A stretch of 64,000 nt of DNA from assembly GCA_013398015.1 (NCBI GenBank), contig VZRR01004501.1:124001-188000 (forward strand), given 5' to 3'. Below the pieces are notes generated by a model. The model searched no databases, was not told the origin of the DNA, and worked only from the letters and a program-made list of their open reading frames with translations. This DNA comes from Oreocharis arfaki (taxonomy: Eukaryota; Chordata; Aves; Passeriformes; Paramythiidae). Positions within the stretch are counted from its first letter, which is position 1. The number at the start of each line of letters is the position of its first letter. Positions 34,736 through 45,728 of the stretch are shown in pieces. The translations under genes were made by a program, and so were the position numbers.

Positions 34736-37700
34736 ACTTTGCCTTTTTTTTTTCTGGTTTATCGCTCAAGGCTCATGCAGGTTTTGGCCAACTTTTAAAT
34801 GATCAGCTTTAATTACTTCACTGAGGGAGCTTTTCCACAAAAATCCTGTAAAATGCCAAGGTTGTCCTTTCACAAGTGCTCACCCAAAGGTTTGATTCAC
34901 CCAGTTCAGCTCATTCTCGCTCCCTTCACAAAGGTTTTTATGAGGTAGAGGCAGGAAAAATTGCTTACATAACAAATTGTATAATGAATCTTATCTTTGC
35001 CTCAGAAAAGTTGGGTCACAGCAACCATCTGGGAAATAAAAGCCTGAATCATCTGCCATGCATACACACATATCTACATATTTATATATATAAAAATGTA
35101 TGTGTGTGCACATTTGACTCTTACATGCATCACACCCAAAGCTCTACTGAAATGCCACGCCAGCTGAAATCTTCCTCCAAAGCTGTTATTTCTGAATGAA
35201 AGCTGTCCCCCTTCAGTGAATGATGCATTTGAGCCACTACAGATTTGCAAAGACATCTTGTCTGCACTGTAGAGAACCTTTCAGCGCTCAACAAAGCTTT
35301 AATTACTCATCTCCTGTGCTGCTTCAGCACATGACTCAGAGGAGGTGTCACCTGGACCAGTGGAAAGGAAATTGAGGGGGGGGGAACGTTACTTTGGTGA
35401 AGGAACAGATTCCTGCTCTTTTCCCACTGGATTTGGGAAAGATCTGTGATGTCATTAAGCTTTGGAGAGCAGCAAAATATGACAATTATAAATTCTGTCA
35501 CTACCCCCATACATAATGTATCAAGACTTCGAGACAAATACTCATCTCCCAGGTAAAAACGAGGTGTAAATGAGCCCTCAAACAGAGAAGTCTTGGCTAA
35601 ATCACGACCCAGCTGTAGCCAACGAGGCTCCTTTTGGAGTAAAGTGATGTGTAAGTCAGGCTGCTTTTATGGGTGCAAGATGTGTGCACCACCACATTGC
35701 CCATCAAAGCATATTTAACATGACCCAGGTGTGGGTACACGCTTCTATTCCTTTCAAATTAATCAAAAAACCCTCCCATGATTTAGTATTTACAGCAACT
35801 ACTGTCTTAAAAACTGAATGGTATCTGCTGAAGGGTACAGATGGTATTTGAGTTGACCTCAAGACTGTCAGGACATTTTGCCCTGTCATTTTCATTGCTC
35901 TGGTTTTGGAATAAGTTTGAAGTGAATCTCTATAAGTTGATATTTTTGCTCTGTGAGGTTATGGCTGTTTTGATCTGGTGCTAAGATGCCTCTCCACAGA
36001 TCTCTCCTTAGATGGAACCGTGGTCTAAGGGTGTAAATGTTAAAGTATCATTTGTATTATAAACCTCACACATCGTGTACAATATTTAATACATTTAATT
36101 AATATAATATTGAATAACTACATTATACAAGTAGGAAAAGAGAGTATCAGTAATAGAGAAGAAATATTGTGAATAATAAAAACCACCCGGAATTGCCAGT
36201 AAAAGTAGGAGAAGTGGTGAATCAGAACCTCCACTGAAAGAAAATGAGGACCTCCTCTACAATGAATGCAGAAACATTGATAAAAGATTTTTCAAGGAAA
36301 CATAAATATCTGTGTAAAATTGTGGACCATCGGTTTAGGGCTTTCTTCATCTACAGTTGTAGATGTAGATGTAAAAATGTAAAAACATTTCCTCTGAGAG
36401 CAACATGAGAGGGATCAAAGCATTTATTTGCGAAACTCTTTCCTGGGAAAACTCATATTTTCCTTACGTGATCCATTCTCACTTTATGGAAATTCTTACC
36501 CTTTGTGCTCTGTTCCCTCTGGATTTTTACATAGCAAAAGCTTGGGCCAAACAGCTGTTAAAGAGGCTGTCAGAGAAAATAATTACTGCTGAGTTAGAGA
36601 GAAGGACATTATTCGGTTAAAAAGTTATGTAAAAAGTTGGGAACTGATGCCAGGAATAAATAATTATTTCTCCCAGTGGATGACGTTGGCAATGGGATCC
36701 TCCTGAGTGCTCTGCTATAACCTGGGATGGTCAAAATATTCGTAACTGATTTAGAACAGGAAAGGGCAAATGGTGCCGTGACATTTCGCTGACGGCAGTA
36801 TTTGATTGAGTAAAGAACAAGTACTGCTGGGGGGATTAGAGAAGGGTATTTTGGTACCAGTTGGCTTTTGATTGAGTCAGAGATGACAAAAATACAGCGC
36901 AAATAATAACGTATGAAATCTAAATTGGAGAATTATTAGGAAAATAATGGAGAACAAAATGAAAGTGTCGCCATGGTGCTGATCCGTGGACCTTGGGATG
37001 TTAAGTCCTGATTTTTCACCCCCACGATTCATGGTTTATGAAAAGCAAGAATACAGGATAGCATCATAATAAGGAAATACTTGGTTAACTTTGTGAAGAA
37101 CAAAAACTATTTACAGTTGCTTCCTTGGACCATACAAAATGTGCAAAATTATTTATTTCTATTTCAATGCACAATCCTGTGAAAAAGTTAACGTTTTTAA
37201 TCATTGTAGGTTTATTAAATAACTTCCTGTTTCCTTCAGCGTTAATAATGTAAAATGTGCAGGTGATTTTATCACCACAGCTTCATCAAAATATTACGTA
37301 TGTCATCATGTACTTAACTGTAACCTACTCACAAGGGAAAGAGCCTAACACCCAAAATATCTTTTCCAAACATTGCTATCTTTTACATTTTTGGCAACAT
37401 TCCCAGCAAAAAAAATAGAGGGTTGGAAGAATCTGGATATAACATCCAAAAATGGTTGCCTGGAGTTCTACCAAGTTTTCTCTCACTAGCAGTAAACTCA
37501 GTGGCTTTACCCAACAGGAAAAGAATCAAAATCCTGTGTTAGAAAGATAATGAAAAGCACTGGGCAATGGTAAATGAGTGGCTCCTGCTATAGGTGAAGG
37601 AGGCAGAAACCTCCAAGGATTTGTTTTTGTTTATAAATTATTATCTAAGCAAGGTCATCAGGACAAAAATTAGCATCAAGGCTAAATAAACTTATCTCAT

Positions 37701-37774
37701 GTGATTCAAATATTGGGCATCTTACACTGTCTACACAAGTGCATCCTGTTCCAGACAGGAAGAAAAAGAAGAAA
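34736..37774. other. Unique non-coding stretch, partly AT-rich
   Basis: No transposon or gene recognised in 3 kb. ACACACATA (35064-35072) and TATGTGTGT (35099-35107) form a short inverted repeat around an AT spacer. A G9 run lies near 35376. The 36050-37300 part is AT-rich. Confidence 0.4.
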
Positions 37775-38170
37775 CAGGCTGGGAGAGCTGGGGGTGTTCA
37801 ACCTGGAGAAGAGAAGGCTCCAGGGAGACCTCAGAGCCCCTTCCAGTGCCTAAAGGGGCTCCAGGAGAGCTGGAGAGGGACTGGGGACAAGCGATGGAGG
37901 GAGAGGACACAGGGAATGGCTTCAAACTGAGAGAGGGGAAACTTGGTTTAGAGTTTAGGAAGAAATTGTTCCCTGGGAGAGTGGGGAGGCCCTGGCACAG
38001 GGTGCCCAGAGAAGCTGTGGCTGCCCCTGGGTCCCTGGAAGTGTCCAAGGCCAGGCTGGATGGGGCTTGGAGCAACCTGGGATAGTGGAAGGTGTCCCTG
38101 CTCATGGCAGGGGGGTGGAACTGGATAATCCTTAAGATCCTTTTCAACTCAAACTGTTCCAGGATCTTAT
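37775..38170 (+). mobile_element. CR1 LINE, 5'-truncated, passerine-type, plus strand
   Basis: About 395 bp of CR1: AGGCTGGGAGAGCTGGGGGT, CAACCTGGAGAAGAGAAGGC, AATGGCTTCAAACTGAGAGA, GTTTAGAGTTTAGGAAGAAA, GAGGCCCTGGCACAGGGTGC, CCTGGGTCCCTGGAAGTGTC and GTGTCCCTGCTCATGGCAGG, with the tail GTTCCAGGATCTTATGAAG. Well preserved, so relatively young. Confidence 0.93.
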
Positions 38171-39099
38171 GAAGAAACAGCTCCTCATAGGCTACTTACA
38201 AGTATTTTCTGTGCCCTAATTCAGTAGAACAAATATTACTTCTACATGATTTAATATTTGCAAGACACAGTAGAAAACTCACATCCTTAGACATGCTGTA
38301 AGAGCTTGCCATTTAAGGGGGATGGTGTAAAGGCAAAACCTTTGGGAACTGTTTGAAAATGCATTGTGATTCCAGTTTGGATCATCTGAAATCAAAACAG
38401 ACAATCATGCCTCTTCTCCTACAAAAATAGATGAGAGAAAAGGGAGTGATTAAGAGATTTTTCCCTCCCATTAAGTAGTTGGAATTATAACTTTTTTCAC
38501 TTTGGTTTTCTACCCTTTCAGTCCTTTAAATATTAATATCAGAAACGTCATCACCTGGGGCATGCGACACGGGAAAAAGATTGACTTACAGCTAGGCGAG
38601 AGTCCAGCTCCCCAGCAGCATTCTGCCAATGATGTGCACTTTAAATCAAAGGATTTTCTTCTTCTCCTCAGTAGACTTGAGGTATTTTTGACTCCCATTT
38701 AATTGCCATTCAGGCTGCATTTCATTCGTATACATACGCAAGGTATGCACAAAGGAAAAATAAAACAACAGCAGATTGAAAGTGACTTCTACCAACATTT
38801 TCTTACGTACCAAAGGCTTTTTTCACTCTGTTCTTTTCAACACTACCGAAACCTCAGATGAACAAGTCCCTGGGCAGCATATTCCCAGAGCCTAACATCA
38901 AAGCCAGCCCTGCACCACGTAGCAGGATGTCTCAACACACGTTCCAGCAGGCAGCAGGCCATGGAACACTTTTACATGTGAGGAAAAAAGAAGTTAACTT
39001 TGTCCAGTGTGGTTATGGTGCATACAACGGATATCGACAAAGTGTGGGATTTATTGATAGGGTTTGCCTCCAGCATGTCGTACCTAATGATGCCTAAAG
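38171..39099. other. Unique non-coding stretch
   Basis: No repeat family or gene recognised. A 79-codon frame (38858-39097 plus) ends just upstream of the X-box region; its 3' part keeps several CpGs (ACAACGGATATCGAC, CATGTCGTACC). No homology is recognised, and the frame is too short to call an exon. Confidence 0.4.
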
Positions 39100-39188
39100 G
39101 TATAAACTCTAATTATTTAAAACATTAGCAGCTCTATTTATTTATTTTCAATTGTGGAGATACTGAAGTTGAAGTCCGGGCCTTTCAG

Positions 39189-39204
39189 AGTTGCCATGGC
39201 AACT
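39189..39204. promoter_or_regulatory. RFX X-box consensus (perfect palindrome)
   Basis: AGTTGCCATGGCAACT is a perfect 16-bp palindrome. It matches the RFX-family X-box GTNRCC-N(0-3)-RGYAAC at every position, with a 2-bp spacer. RFX factors bind such sites at cilia-gene promoters and in neural enhancers. The flanks show no TATA box or CpG island, so a distal element is more likely than a promoter. Binding is inferred from sequence only. Confidence 0.5.
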
Positions 39205-39260
39205 GGACACTTTGATGGGTGGTTATAGTGGTACCATTTTGGCATCAGGCATGAACTTTG

Positions 39261-39280
39261 ATTGCTATGGCAACGTCACA
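39261..39280. promoter_or_regulatory. Second X-box-like site with adjacent CRE half-site
   Basis: ATTGCTATGGCAAC at 39261-39274 has a perfect right X-box half (GGCAAC) and an imperfect left half (ATTGCT). It runs directly into CGTCA, the complement of the CRE half-site TGACG. It begins 57 bp downstream of the end of the perfect X-box. The X1 followed by X2/CRE order recalls MHC class II-type modules, but no Y box (inverted CCAAT) is seen at the expected distance, so that analogy is weak. Confidence 0.4.
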
Positions 39281-39501
39281 GCCATAACTTCTATTTCATT
39301 CAGCTCATACTTTGTTCCTGAGGAGCCTCTTTGCCTGCCATTTGTGAGGAAGCTGAGAACTGTGTCAGCTGCATCAGAGAGGAGCTGTTAGGAGCAACAC
39401 GAAATGGGCTTTCCCAGTTTAAAGAACACTTCACATCAAGGAATGATTCACTCAGTGCTCTCATTATCCTTAGGAAGGAGCTGAGCTTCTTGGCTGACAT
39501 A

Positions 39502-39519
39502 AATGGAGGTGCCTCCATT
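39502..39519. repeat. 8-bp inverted repeat AATGGAGG / CCTCCATT
   Basis: AATGGAGG (39502-39509) and CCTCCATT (39512-39519) are perfect complements separated by TG. It may be a dimer-binding site or chance; it is noted because it lies in the same transposon-free block as the X-boxes. Confidence 0.5.
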
Positions 39520-40322
39520 AAGAGCAGCAGAGTCTCTTGAATCCAAATTGGGCACCAGAGAAAAAAGCCACATTTCTCTTGTTGAATATGCATTGCTAGA
39601 GGTGAAGAATCCCCGTTGTCTAGTTTGGCATTCAAAAAAGGAAAGACAACGAACAGGAAAGGATAGGGATGACAGAGATCAGAGGAAGAGAGGAAGATTT
39701 AAAAACAAAAAAGCAAATAAACAACAAAAAACCCTGGAAAAACATCTTTACCAGACAGTTTAGCTTTTTGAAATTCATATCAACTTGGAGACAAAAACAA
39801 ATTTGTCAATATTTATAGAGGTTTAGCATTAGAAAATTCATGCAGGCTTCTCCAGGTACAATAACTGGAGATTCACGTGCACTGTGGGAATAAGAGAGAG
39901 ATTCTGAAAGGCAATATGGGAGTGAAGGCTTTTTGTGATTCATACAGAACAAGCCAAAGGATAAATTTCTTCATATAATTTTTAGTTAAACTCTTACTCT
40001 TCACCAAAGGATGGTCCAGAGGCCAAACACTGTCATGTACAGAAAACTCTGAAGAAATTAAATATGACAAAGTCCATTGAGGATTATGGATATAAAGACA
40101 TCATTTTCTTTCAGGAAGTCTGCAAACTACAATTCACTGAAATGAACATGGCAGGGCAACATCACTACACAGCTGAGCTTCTCCTAAACTCTTCCATGAA
40201 CAAGCACCAGTGCAGGTGGGATGCTGAACTTGGTGAGACTTTGATTTGATTGCTTGTGGCCATCCTCATGATCTCAGACTCATTAGGCTGTGAAAGGGCA
40301 AATAAATAAGGATGCCTTCACA
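39520..40322. other. Unique non-coding stretch
   Basis: No repeat family or gene recognised. An A-rich segment lies at about 39700-39740. Confidence 0.4.
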
Positions 40323-40345
40323 AAATCATAGAATGGTTTGAAGGT
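40323..40345 (-). mobile_element. CR1 3'-tail fragment left of the inserted LTR
   Basis: AAATCATAGAATGGTTTGAAGG is the reversed CR1 3' terminus. The matching continuation (CCCCTGCCATGG...) appears only after position 40709, so the two pieces are probably one minus-strand CR1 split by the LTR-like sequence between them. Confidence 0.75.
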
Positions 40346-40708
40346 GATGCCTTAGGTTTTAACTTTTATATTTTTCAACTCCTGTACTGCCCAGTGTGTG
40401 ACTCTGAAGTTTCTTGCAGCCTGTTGGCTTCTGCTCTCTAATGCCAGAGAGACACAACAAAGCCTCTCCAGGCCTGCTCTCCAAGGACACCCAGCCTGTC
40501 CTAGGCCCAAAATGTGTAAAGTAAAAGCTTTTGAGAGGAGTGACAAACCTGGGGTAGTTACATCATTAAATGAAGATTTAATTGGAGAATTAACCCTGAT
40601 ATGCAAATGAACCAAACTTGCAGAAGTGTGAAGAACTCGTGACTCAGGGTCCATCTCGGGGTCCATCTTGGCAGTAGCCTCTGGCTCCCCAGGGTGTACC
40701 TTTGAAGG
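40346..40708 (+). mobile_element. Partial ERV LTR inserted in a CR1, 3' end lost at an N
   Basis: The insert begins TGATGCCTTAG, a typical TG-type LTR start. It includes CAGTGTGTGACTCTGAAG, a GGCCCAAAATGTGTAAAGT block, CTGATATGCAAATGAACC with a perfect octamer ATGCAAAT at 40601-40608, and GGGTCCATCTCGGGGTCCAT. It ends at GGGTGTACCTTTGAAGG, where I expect the poly(A)/U5 part to follow. Instead there is one N and then CR1. The wording resembles a class of passerine ERV LTRs known to me, but the family is not assigned. The missing end prevents checking the terminal CA and the target-site duplication. Confidence 0.6.
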
Positions 40709-40709
40709 N
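40709..40709. other. Ambiguous base N (probable assembly join)
   Basis: A single N interrupts LTR sequence on the left and CR1 sequence on the right. The left flank TTTGAAGG (40701-40708) is identical to TTTGAAGG at 40338-40345, on the CR1 side of the insertion. The true gap length is unknown. Confidence 0.8.
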
Positions 40710-41164
40710 CCCCTGCCATGGACACGGACACCTTTCTCTAGATGAGTTTGCTCAGAGCTCCATCCAGCCTGGCCTTGGACACTTCCAGGGACGGGATATC
40801 CATGACTTCTGAGGGCAACCTGTTCCAGTTTGCCTCACTACTCTCATAGTAAAAAAAATCTTCTTCATTATGTCAAATGTAAACCTACCTTATTTCAGTT
40901 TAAAACCGTTTCTCCTTGTCCTGTCACTGTGGGCCTTGGTAAAAAATCTCTGTCTTCCTCATAAGCTCCCTTTCATTTATTGAATAGCTGGAATAAAGTT
41001 TCCCCAGAGTCTTCCCTAATTCAGAATGAACAATCCCAGTTCTCTCAGTCTCTCGTCATAGCAGAGATTCTCCAGCTCTCTGAGCATCTTTGTGGCCTAT
41101 TTCAGGATCTGCTCGGACAGTTCCATGTCTTTCTTGTACTGGGGACCCCTGAACTGGATGCAGA
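40710..41164 (-). mobile_element. CR1 LINE, minus strand, right part (first copy)
   Basis: Continues the CR1 split by the LTR: CCCCTGCCATGGACACGGAC, CATCCAGCCTGGCCTTGGAC, GGCAACCTGTTCCAGTTTGC, CAGTTTAAAACCGTTTCTCC, CTTGTCCTGTCACTGTGGGC and GAGCATCTTTGTGGCC. It runs to GAACTGGATGCAG near 41164, deeper into the element than most copies here. From 40816 it lies inside the ~600-bp duplicated segment. Confidence 0.88.
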
Positions 41165-42016
41165 TTCATCATCCAGTTAAACATCCAGAATTTGGTGCTT
41201 ATCTAAAAGGACATTTTATATACAGGACATTTATAAAAGGACATATATAAAAGGACATTTTATACACTGTGAAGCACAGGTGACAATTTGTAACTCCTGG
41301 AGGTGCCACATCACAACCAGCCCTTCTCCTTCTGACATCAACCTTGCAGCACTAAGTAAATGCAACGACACACTGATTTTGCTAAAAAATTCAAGCACAA
41401 AAAATGATGAGTTGCANCAACCTGTTCCAGTTTGCCTCACTACTCTCATAGTAAAAAAAATCTTCTTCATTATGTCAAATGTAAACCTACCTTATTTCAG
41501 TTTAAAACCATTTCTCCTTGTCCTGTCACTGTGGGCCTTGGGAAAAAATCTCTGTCTTCCTCATAAGCTCCCCTTCATTCATTGAACAGCTGGAATAAAG
41601 TTTCCCCAGAGTCTTCCCTAATTCAGAATGAACAACCCCAGTTCTCTCAGTCTCTCGTCATAGCAGAGATTCTCCAGCTCTCTGAGCATCTTTGTGGCCT
41701 ATTTCAGGATCTGCTCGGACAGTTCCATGTCTTTCTTGTACTGGGGACCCCAGAGCTGGATGCAGATCCATCATCCAGTTAAACATCCAGAATTTGGTGC
41801 TTATCTAAAAGGACATTTTATATACAGGACATTTATAAAAGGACATATCTAAAAGGACATTTTTTTACACTGTGAAGCACAGGTGACAATTTGTAACTCC
41901 TGGAGGTGCCACATCACAACCAGTCCTCCTTCCGACACCAACCCTGCAGCACTAAGGAAATGCACCGAAATACTGATTTTGCTAAAAAATTCAAGCACAA
42001 AAAATGATGAGTTGCA
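40816..42016 (+). repeat. ~600-bp tandem duplication split by a single N
   Basis: Copy 1 (40816-41416) and copy 2 (41418-42016) both start CAACCTGTTCCAGTTTGCC and both end AAAAATGATGAGTTGCA. The N at 41417 lies exactly between them. They differ at roughly twenty positions by eye, including CCCTGAACTGGATGCAGATT versus CCCAGAGCTGGATGCAGATC and a 4-5 base deletion in the CCTTCTCCTTCTGACATC block. Each copy holds CR1 sequence followed by unique sequence with a short ggacattttata-type internal repeat (near 41207-41268 and 41809-41868). Either a real duplication with a gap, or two overlapping contig ends that were not merged. Confidence 0.93.
41418..41768 (-). mobile_element. CR1 LINE, minus strand (second copy)
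   Basis: Duplicate of 40816-41164 carried by copy 2 of the tandem segment. It ends at CCCAGAGCTGGATGCAG, which is closer to the usual CR1 wording than copy 1. It is not an independent insertion. Confidence 0.88.
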
Positions 42017-43838
42017 ATAATTATGTTTAAAAGTCTGCTCAGGCTTTCTTAATTTATTACATCAATTTCAGTTTGCACTGCTCAGAAAAAAAGCCAAAAT
42101 TCATCAGCGAAGAGCGAGACTTTCCATGAGTTGCAAAAGAGAAAAATATGTGATAACTTAACAGGCTTATAATATTACTCATCTGCATCTTAGTGCAGCT
42201 ATTTCTAGAAGTGAACTCACCTCTCCCTGGTACAAGTTATGTGAACAAACTCTACCTCTATATAAATAAATAAAGAGATGGCAGCACTGTGTGGGCTGCA
42301 GCAAAGGATTATTCATCGACACAACGTCTGCCAGATGCTTTGGAGCATTAGATCCACCTGTGTATTTTAGCATCCAAGACTTTAATGTTTACAAGGCAAC
42401 AGGATTTAATCTGCTCTGCTCAGCTCAATCTCACACTCCAGACTTCGACTCGAATGCCTGAAGTGATCTGGAGACATGAAGCTACTCCTAAGGGTTAAAT
42501 GGAAGTTCATCACTATGACCTGAAGTGTGCTGGGCTGAAATCTTTAATTCAGTGTGAAGTTGCACAACAAAGGTGCTGGAGCTGCAGCTGTGCTGGGCAC
42601 TGGATGTGTTCTGTATTTATGTTATAGATCCCAGAACCCCGACCTGCTCCTTCACCAGCTCCCCCAGCACCCAAAGGATTGGTCAGAGACACCCAGGGGT
42701 GTTAAGGACCCATAACTTTGGAGCACTTTCAAGCCCTGTAGCAGGAGACAAAATCTTTTGCTGAGACCTAGTCCTCACTGATTTATGGCTTTTTCCAAGT
42801 GCTGAGAAAAGAAGAAAACAAGTGCTACTGAAAAGTACGTACTTGTTAAGCACAGCAAGAAGAGCACACTTGGTAGAAGGTGCAGGAGAAGGACAAAAAT
42901 AAAGTGTTCATGCTTATAATGTTTGCTAAAGAAAAAAAAACCCAAAAACCACAAAACAACCGAATTAACAGCAAACCCCAAACCATCACGACTATTTAGA
43001 GTTCCAAGAATTCCGCTTTTGATAAAACAGTGAAGGACAGAAACAAAAGTCGCCAAAGTTTGAAGTAATTCATGAGTGTTTGGAGTTTCAGCCTTTATTC
43101 AGTCCCATTTTTTAGTTCTTATAAAAGAAGCTGAATTTTAGCTGGGGAGCTGAAGTACAGCTCCCTTCCAGGAAGGCAAAAGTGGTAATCACTTAGATCA
43201 GTTTGGCACTGATGGAGCTGTGAACCCTTGGCACAAAGCCCATCTGTAAGACTCTCAGGCTCTTTCCCTGGCTCAGGTCAAAGGCTGCTGCCTGATGCTC
43301 ATCAGTTACCTCACCTGCATGTACTCCATTCTTCCAGTTGTGATAATATGAATGATGGGATGCCCGTGTGTTATTCACAAGCTTTATGTTTTATGTATGG
43401 ATAGAGTGGTCTGCATTTTTTACTTCCTTACTGGGGCAAAAGAGGTTGATTTTGTTCCTTTCACTAAAAATACAGGTTTTCAAAGTGACAGATGGCCTCG
43501 CTATTGTCAATTGTCAGAAGCTTTTGATCAGCAGTGAAGCAGAAAAAATGTGTGATGGATTTTATCAGGTGTGCTCTAAAAAGCCGGAGCAGAGTACGAC
43601 TTTTTGATCAAAAGCACAAAGCAAAATATCACTTTCTTTGGACTGCATGTGTGGCTCTTCATATACATGAAAAATGTGGGCTGTTCTGCAAAATGAATTT
43701 CATCTTTTCAAGAGGGGCACAGATTTGAAGGGTTGATGCTTCTTGTTGAAGATTATGAAGTGTCGATCAGAAAAAAATCACTTAAGAAGAGCTTCCATGC
43801 AAGGGAAGAACACCTGAGTCAGTCGTTTCTGCAAATAG
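42017..43838. other. Unique non-coding stretch
   Basis: No repeat family or gene recognised. AT-rich in part; there is an A-rich run near 42930-42960. Frames up to 93 codons (42775-43056 minus) reflect that A-richness. Confidence 0.4.
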
Positions 43839-44073
43839 GCATAGAATCCTGGAATGGCTTATGTTGGAGGGGACCTTAAAGATCACCTAATTCCAACCCC
43901 CTGCCATGGGCAGGGACACCTTCCACTGTCCCAGGCTGCTCCAAGCCCCGTCCAACCTGGCCTTGGACACTTCCAGGGATCCAGGGGCAGCCACAGCTTC
44001 TCTGGGCACCCTGTGCCAGGGCCTCCCCACCCTCATAGGGAAGAATTTCTTCCTAATCTCTAATCTAAACCTA
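43839..44073 (-). mobile_element. CR1 LINE, 5'-truncated, passerine-type, minus strand
   Basis: The plus strand reads GCATAGAATCCTGGAATGGC, GGGGACCTTAAAGATCACCT, CCCCCTGCCATGGGCAGGGA (43899-43918), CCAGGGATCCAGGGGCAGCC, GGGCACCCTGTGCCAGGGCC and CTTCCTAATCTCTAATCTAA. Well preserved, with few differences from the copy at 17716-17955 read in reverse. Confidence 0.94.
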
Positions 44074-45663
44074 CTTAGGTTTTGATTTGAAGGCATTATC
44101 TCTTTTTAATTTTTTTTTAAATAAGGCAAAACTTGTATGAGAAGCAGAATAGTTGATTTTACTCTGGTTTCAGACAGAATAGGACAGATCTTTTCCCATT
44201 TGAAGCTGTGTGAACTTCGGTTCTGCCAGACCTCTCTCTGCAATTGGTTTATCCTGTGCCACGCCCTTTCACCAGTGTCCTGGCTGTTTCCAGCGAGAAG
44301 TTCTGGAAAGGTTTGTAAAACATTCCCACAAAACCTGTGCATTCAGTGCAACTACAAAAATCAAAAATTCCTGTAAATGATGGGTTGAGAGAAGGTGTGC
44401 AAAGCCCTTTCAAACAAATGTGTAAAGAGGCACCTGGGCTAAAGGAGAAGTCAAGTTATTGTGAAGAGCAGAAGAACTCATTCTGACCTTCCAGCACAAT
44501 CAATGCACATGATGCTGGTGCCTGGCATGAGGCTGCCAACATCCCCCCAAATCCCAGCTCAGGAGATCAGGTTTGCTGGGCATTTCCTACCATGCACAAA
44601 CACACCGTGTGAGCAGAGCATCAAGAAGAGAAAAGCACACAGCAAATATTTATTGGCTGCCACACACTTTGGAGAGCAAGGATCCATTCTTTACCAAGCG
44701 AAAGATTAACATGGGCACGACCCTAAAAGTGACACCAAGAGTATCTCTGCTGGCCAGGCCTGTTTGCCCCTTTGTCTCGTTGAGTTGCCATCTTTCACTT
44801 CCCTGTTTCTTCCCTGATGGCTTTAATATCTCCCCACGTCCATTCTTCTCAGTCCTGCAATCCCTACATACCACTGGCTCAAAAATTTAGCTTCTTTCAC
44901 GTGGCTTTAATGCTCAGACTTCCTCACACAACACAAAATTATCTTCCCAGCAAAGATCCCTCAGCTCTGCTGCACCAAACTGTGCCAAATGGGATCACAC
45001 TGATATAACCACGGGCTGTGGGTTACAAGGCTTCTGGAAGAGAAGTGATGAGGGCAATTTATCCAGACTTGACACAGCTCTTTAACTGAAAAACCGAGTT
45101 CCAGAATTTATTACATATTGGAAGAAGATGCTGAGTGTTTTCCCTCAAGCCCTGCGGTGTTTAGATTACCAGAACCTACAGGAAATGGACTTCAGAAGAT
45201 TAAAGTTTGTCATGCATAAACAGTTCATCAGAAGAATACACATTTTAAAGCGAGGATCTTGATCATCTTTCAAGAACTGCAAAACAAAATGAAGCAATGA
45301 AAAAAGAAAAGGAGATCAAAAAGAAGAGGGTATTAGTAATTCCCAAAAAGCCAGTTCACTTTCCACTGAAGCTGAAAAATGACATCAATAGAATTCACTG
45401 CAATCAGAATCACCCAGGATGAGGCACTAGCAAAGCAATGAACAGCATCTGATCTGCTCTGCTCTGATCTGATTCCTAACATGGATGTGCTCATAAATAA
45501 ATGCAGAAGTGGTGGCACAAATCTCTCATGGGTGTCTAAAACAGGATTGTTAGCACCCAAACCCAAGCATAAAATATGTAGAGTGTCTGACATCTCAGTA
45601 GGGCCTGTTCAGTGCAGCAAGTGAGGAACAGAAAAAACTCCTTACAACCAAGAGCTTATTGAT
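44074..45663. other. Unique non-coding stretch
   Basis: No repeat family or gene recognised. Frames up to 105 codons (44573-44890) lack motifs; a short GATCTGATCTGCTCTGCTCT-like run lies near 45448-45472. Confidence 0.4.
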
Positions 45664-45728
45664 TTTTAGGAAGAAATTCTTCCCTGTGAGGGTGGTGAGG
45701 CCCTGGCACAGGCTGCCCAGAGAAGCAT
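45664..45728 (+). mobile_element. CR1 LINE internal fragment, plus strand
   Basis: Only about 65 bp: TTTTTAGGAAGAAATTCTTCC, CTGTGAGGGTGGTGAGGCCC and TGGCACAGGCTGCCCAGAGA. The 3' tail normally following this block is absent, so the fragment is truncated on both sides. Confidence 0.88.

Noticed and set aside
35064..35107. Possible microRNA hairpin
   Set aside because: The arms are simple CA/TG dinucleotides of 9 bp with an AT loop; no miRNA-like stem length or known seed is seen.
37731..38147. 138-codon minus-strand open frame
   Set aside because: Antisense reading of the CR1 at 37775-38170.
39261..39280. MHC class II-type X1-X2 promoter module
   Set aside because: No Y box or W/S box at the expected spacing and no downstream gene; only an X-box-like site is supported.
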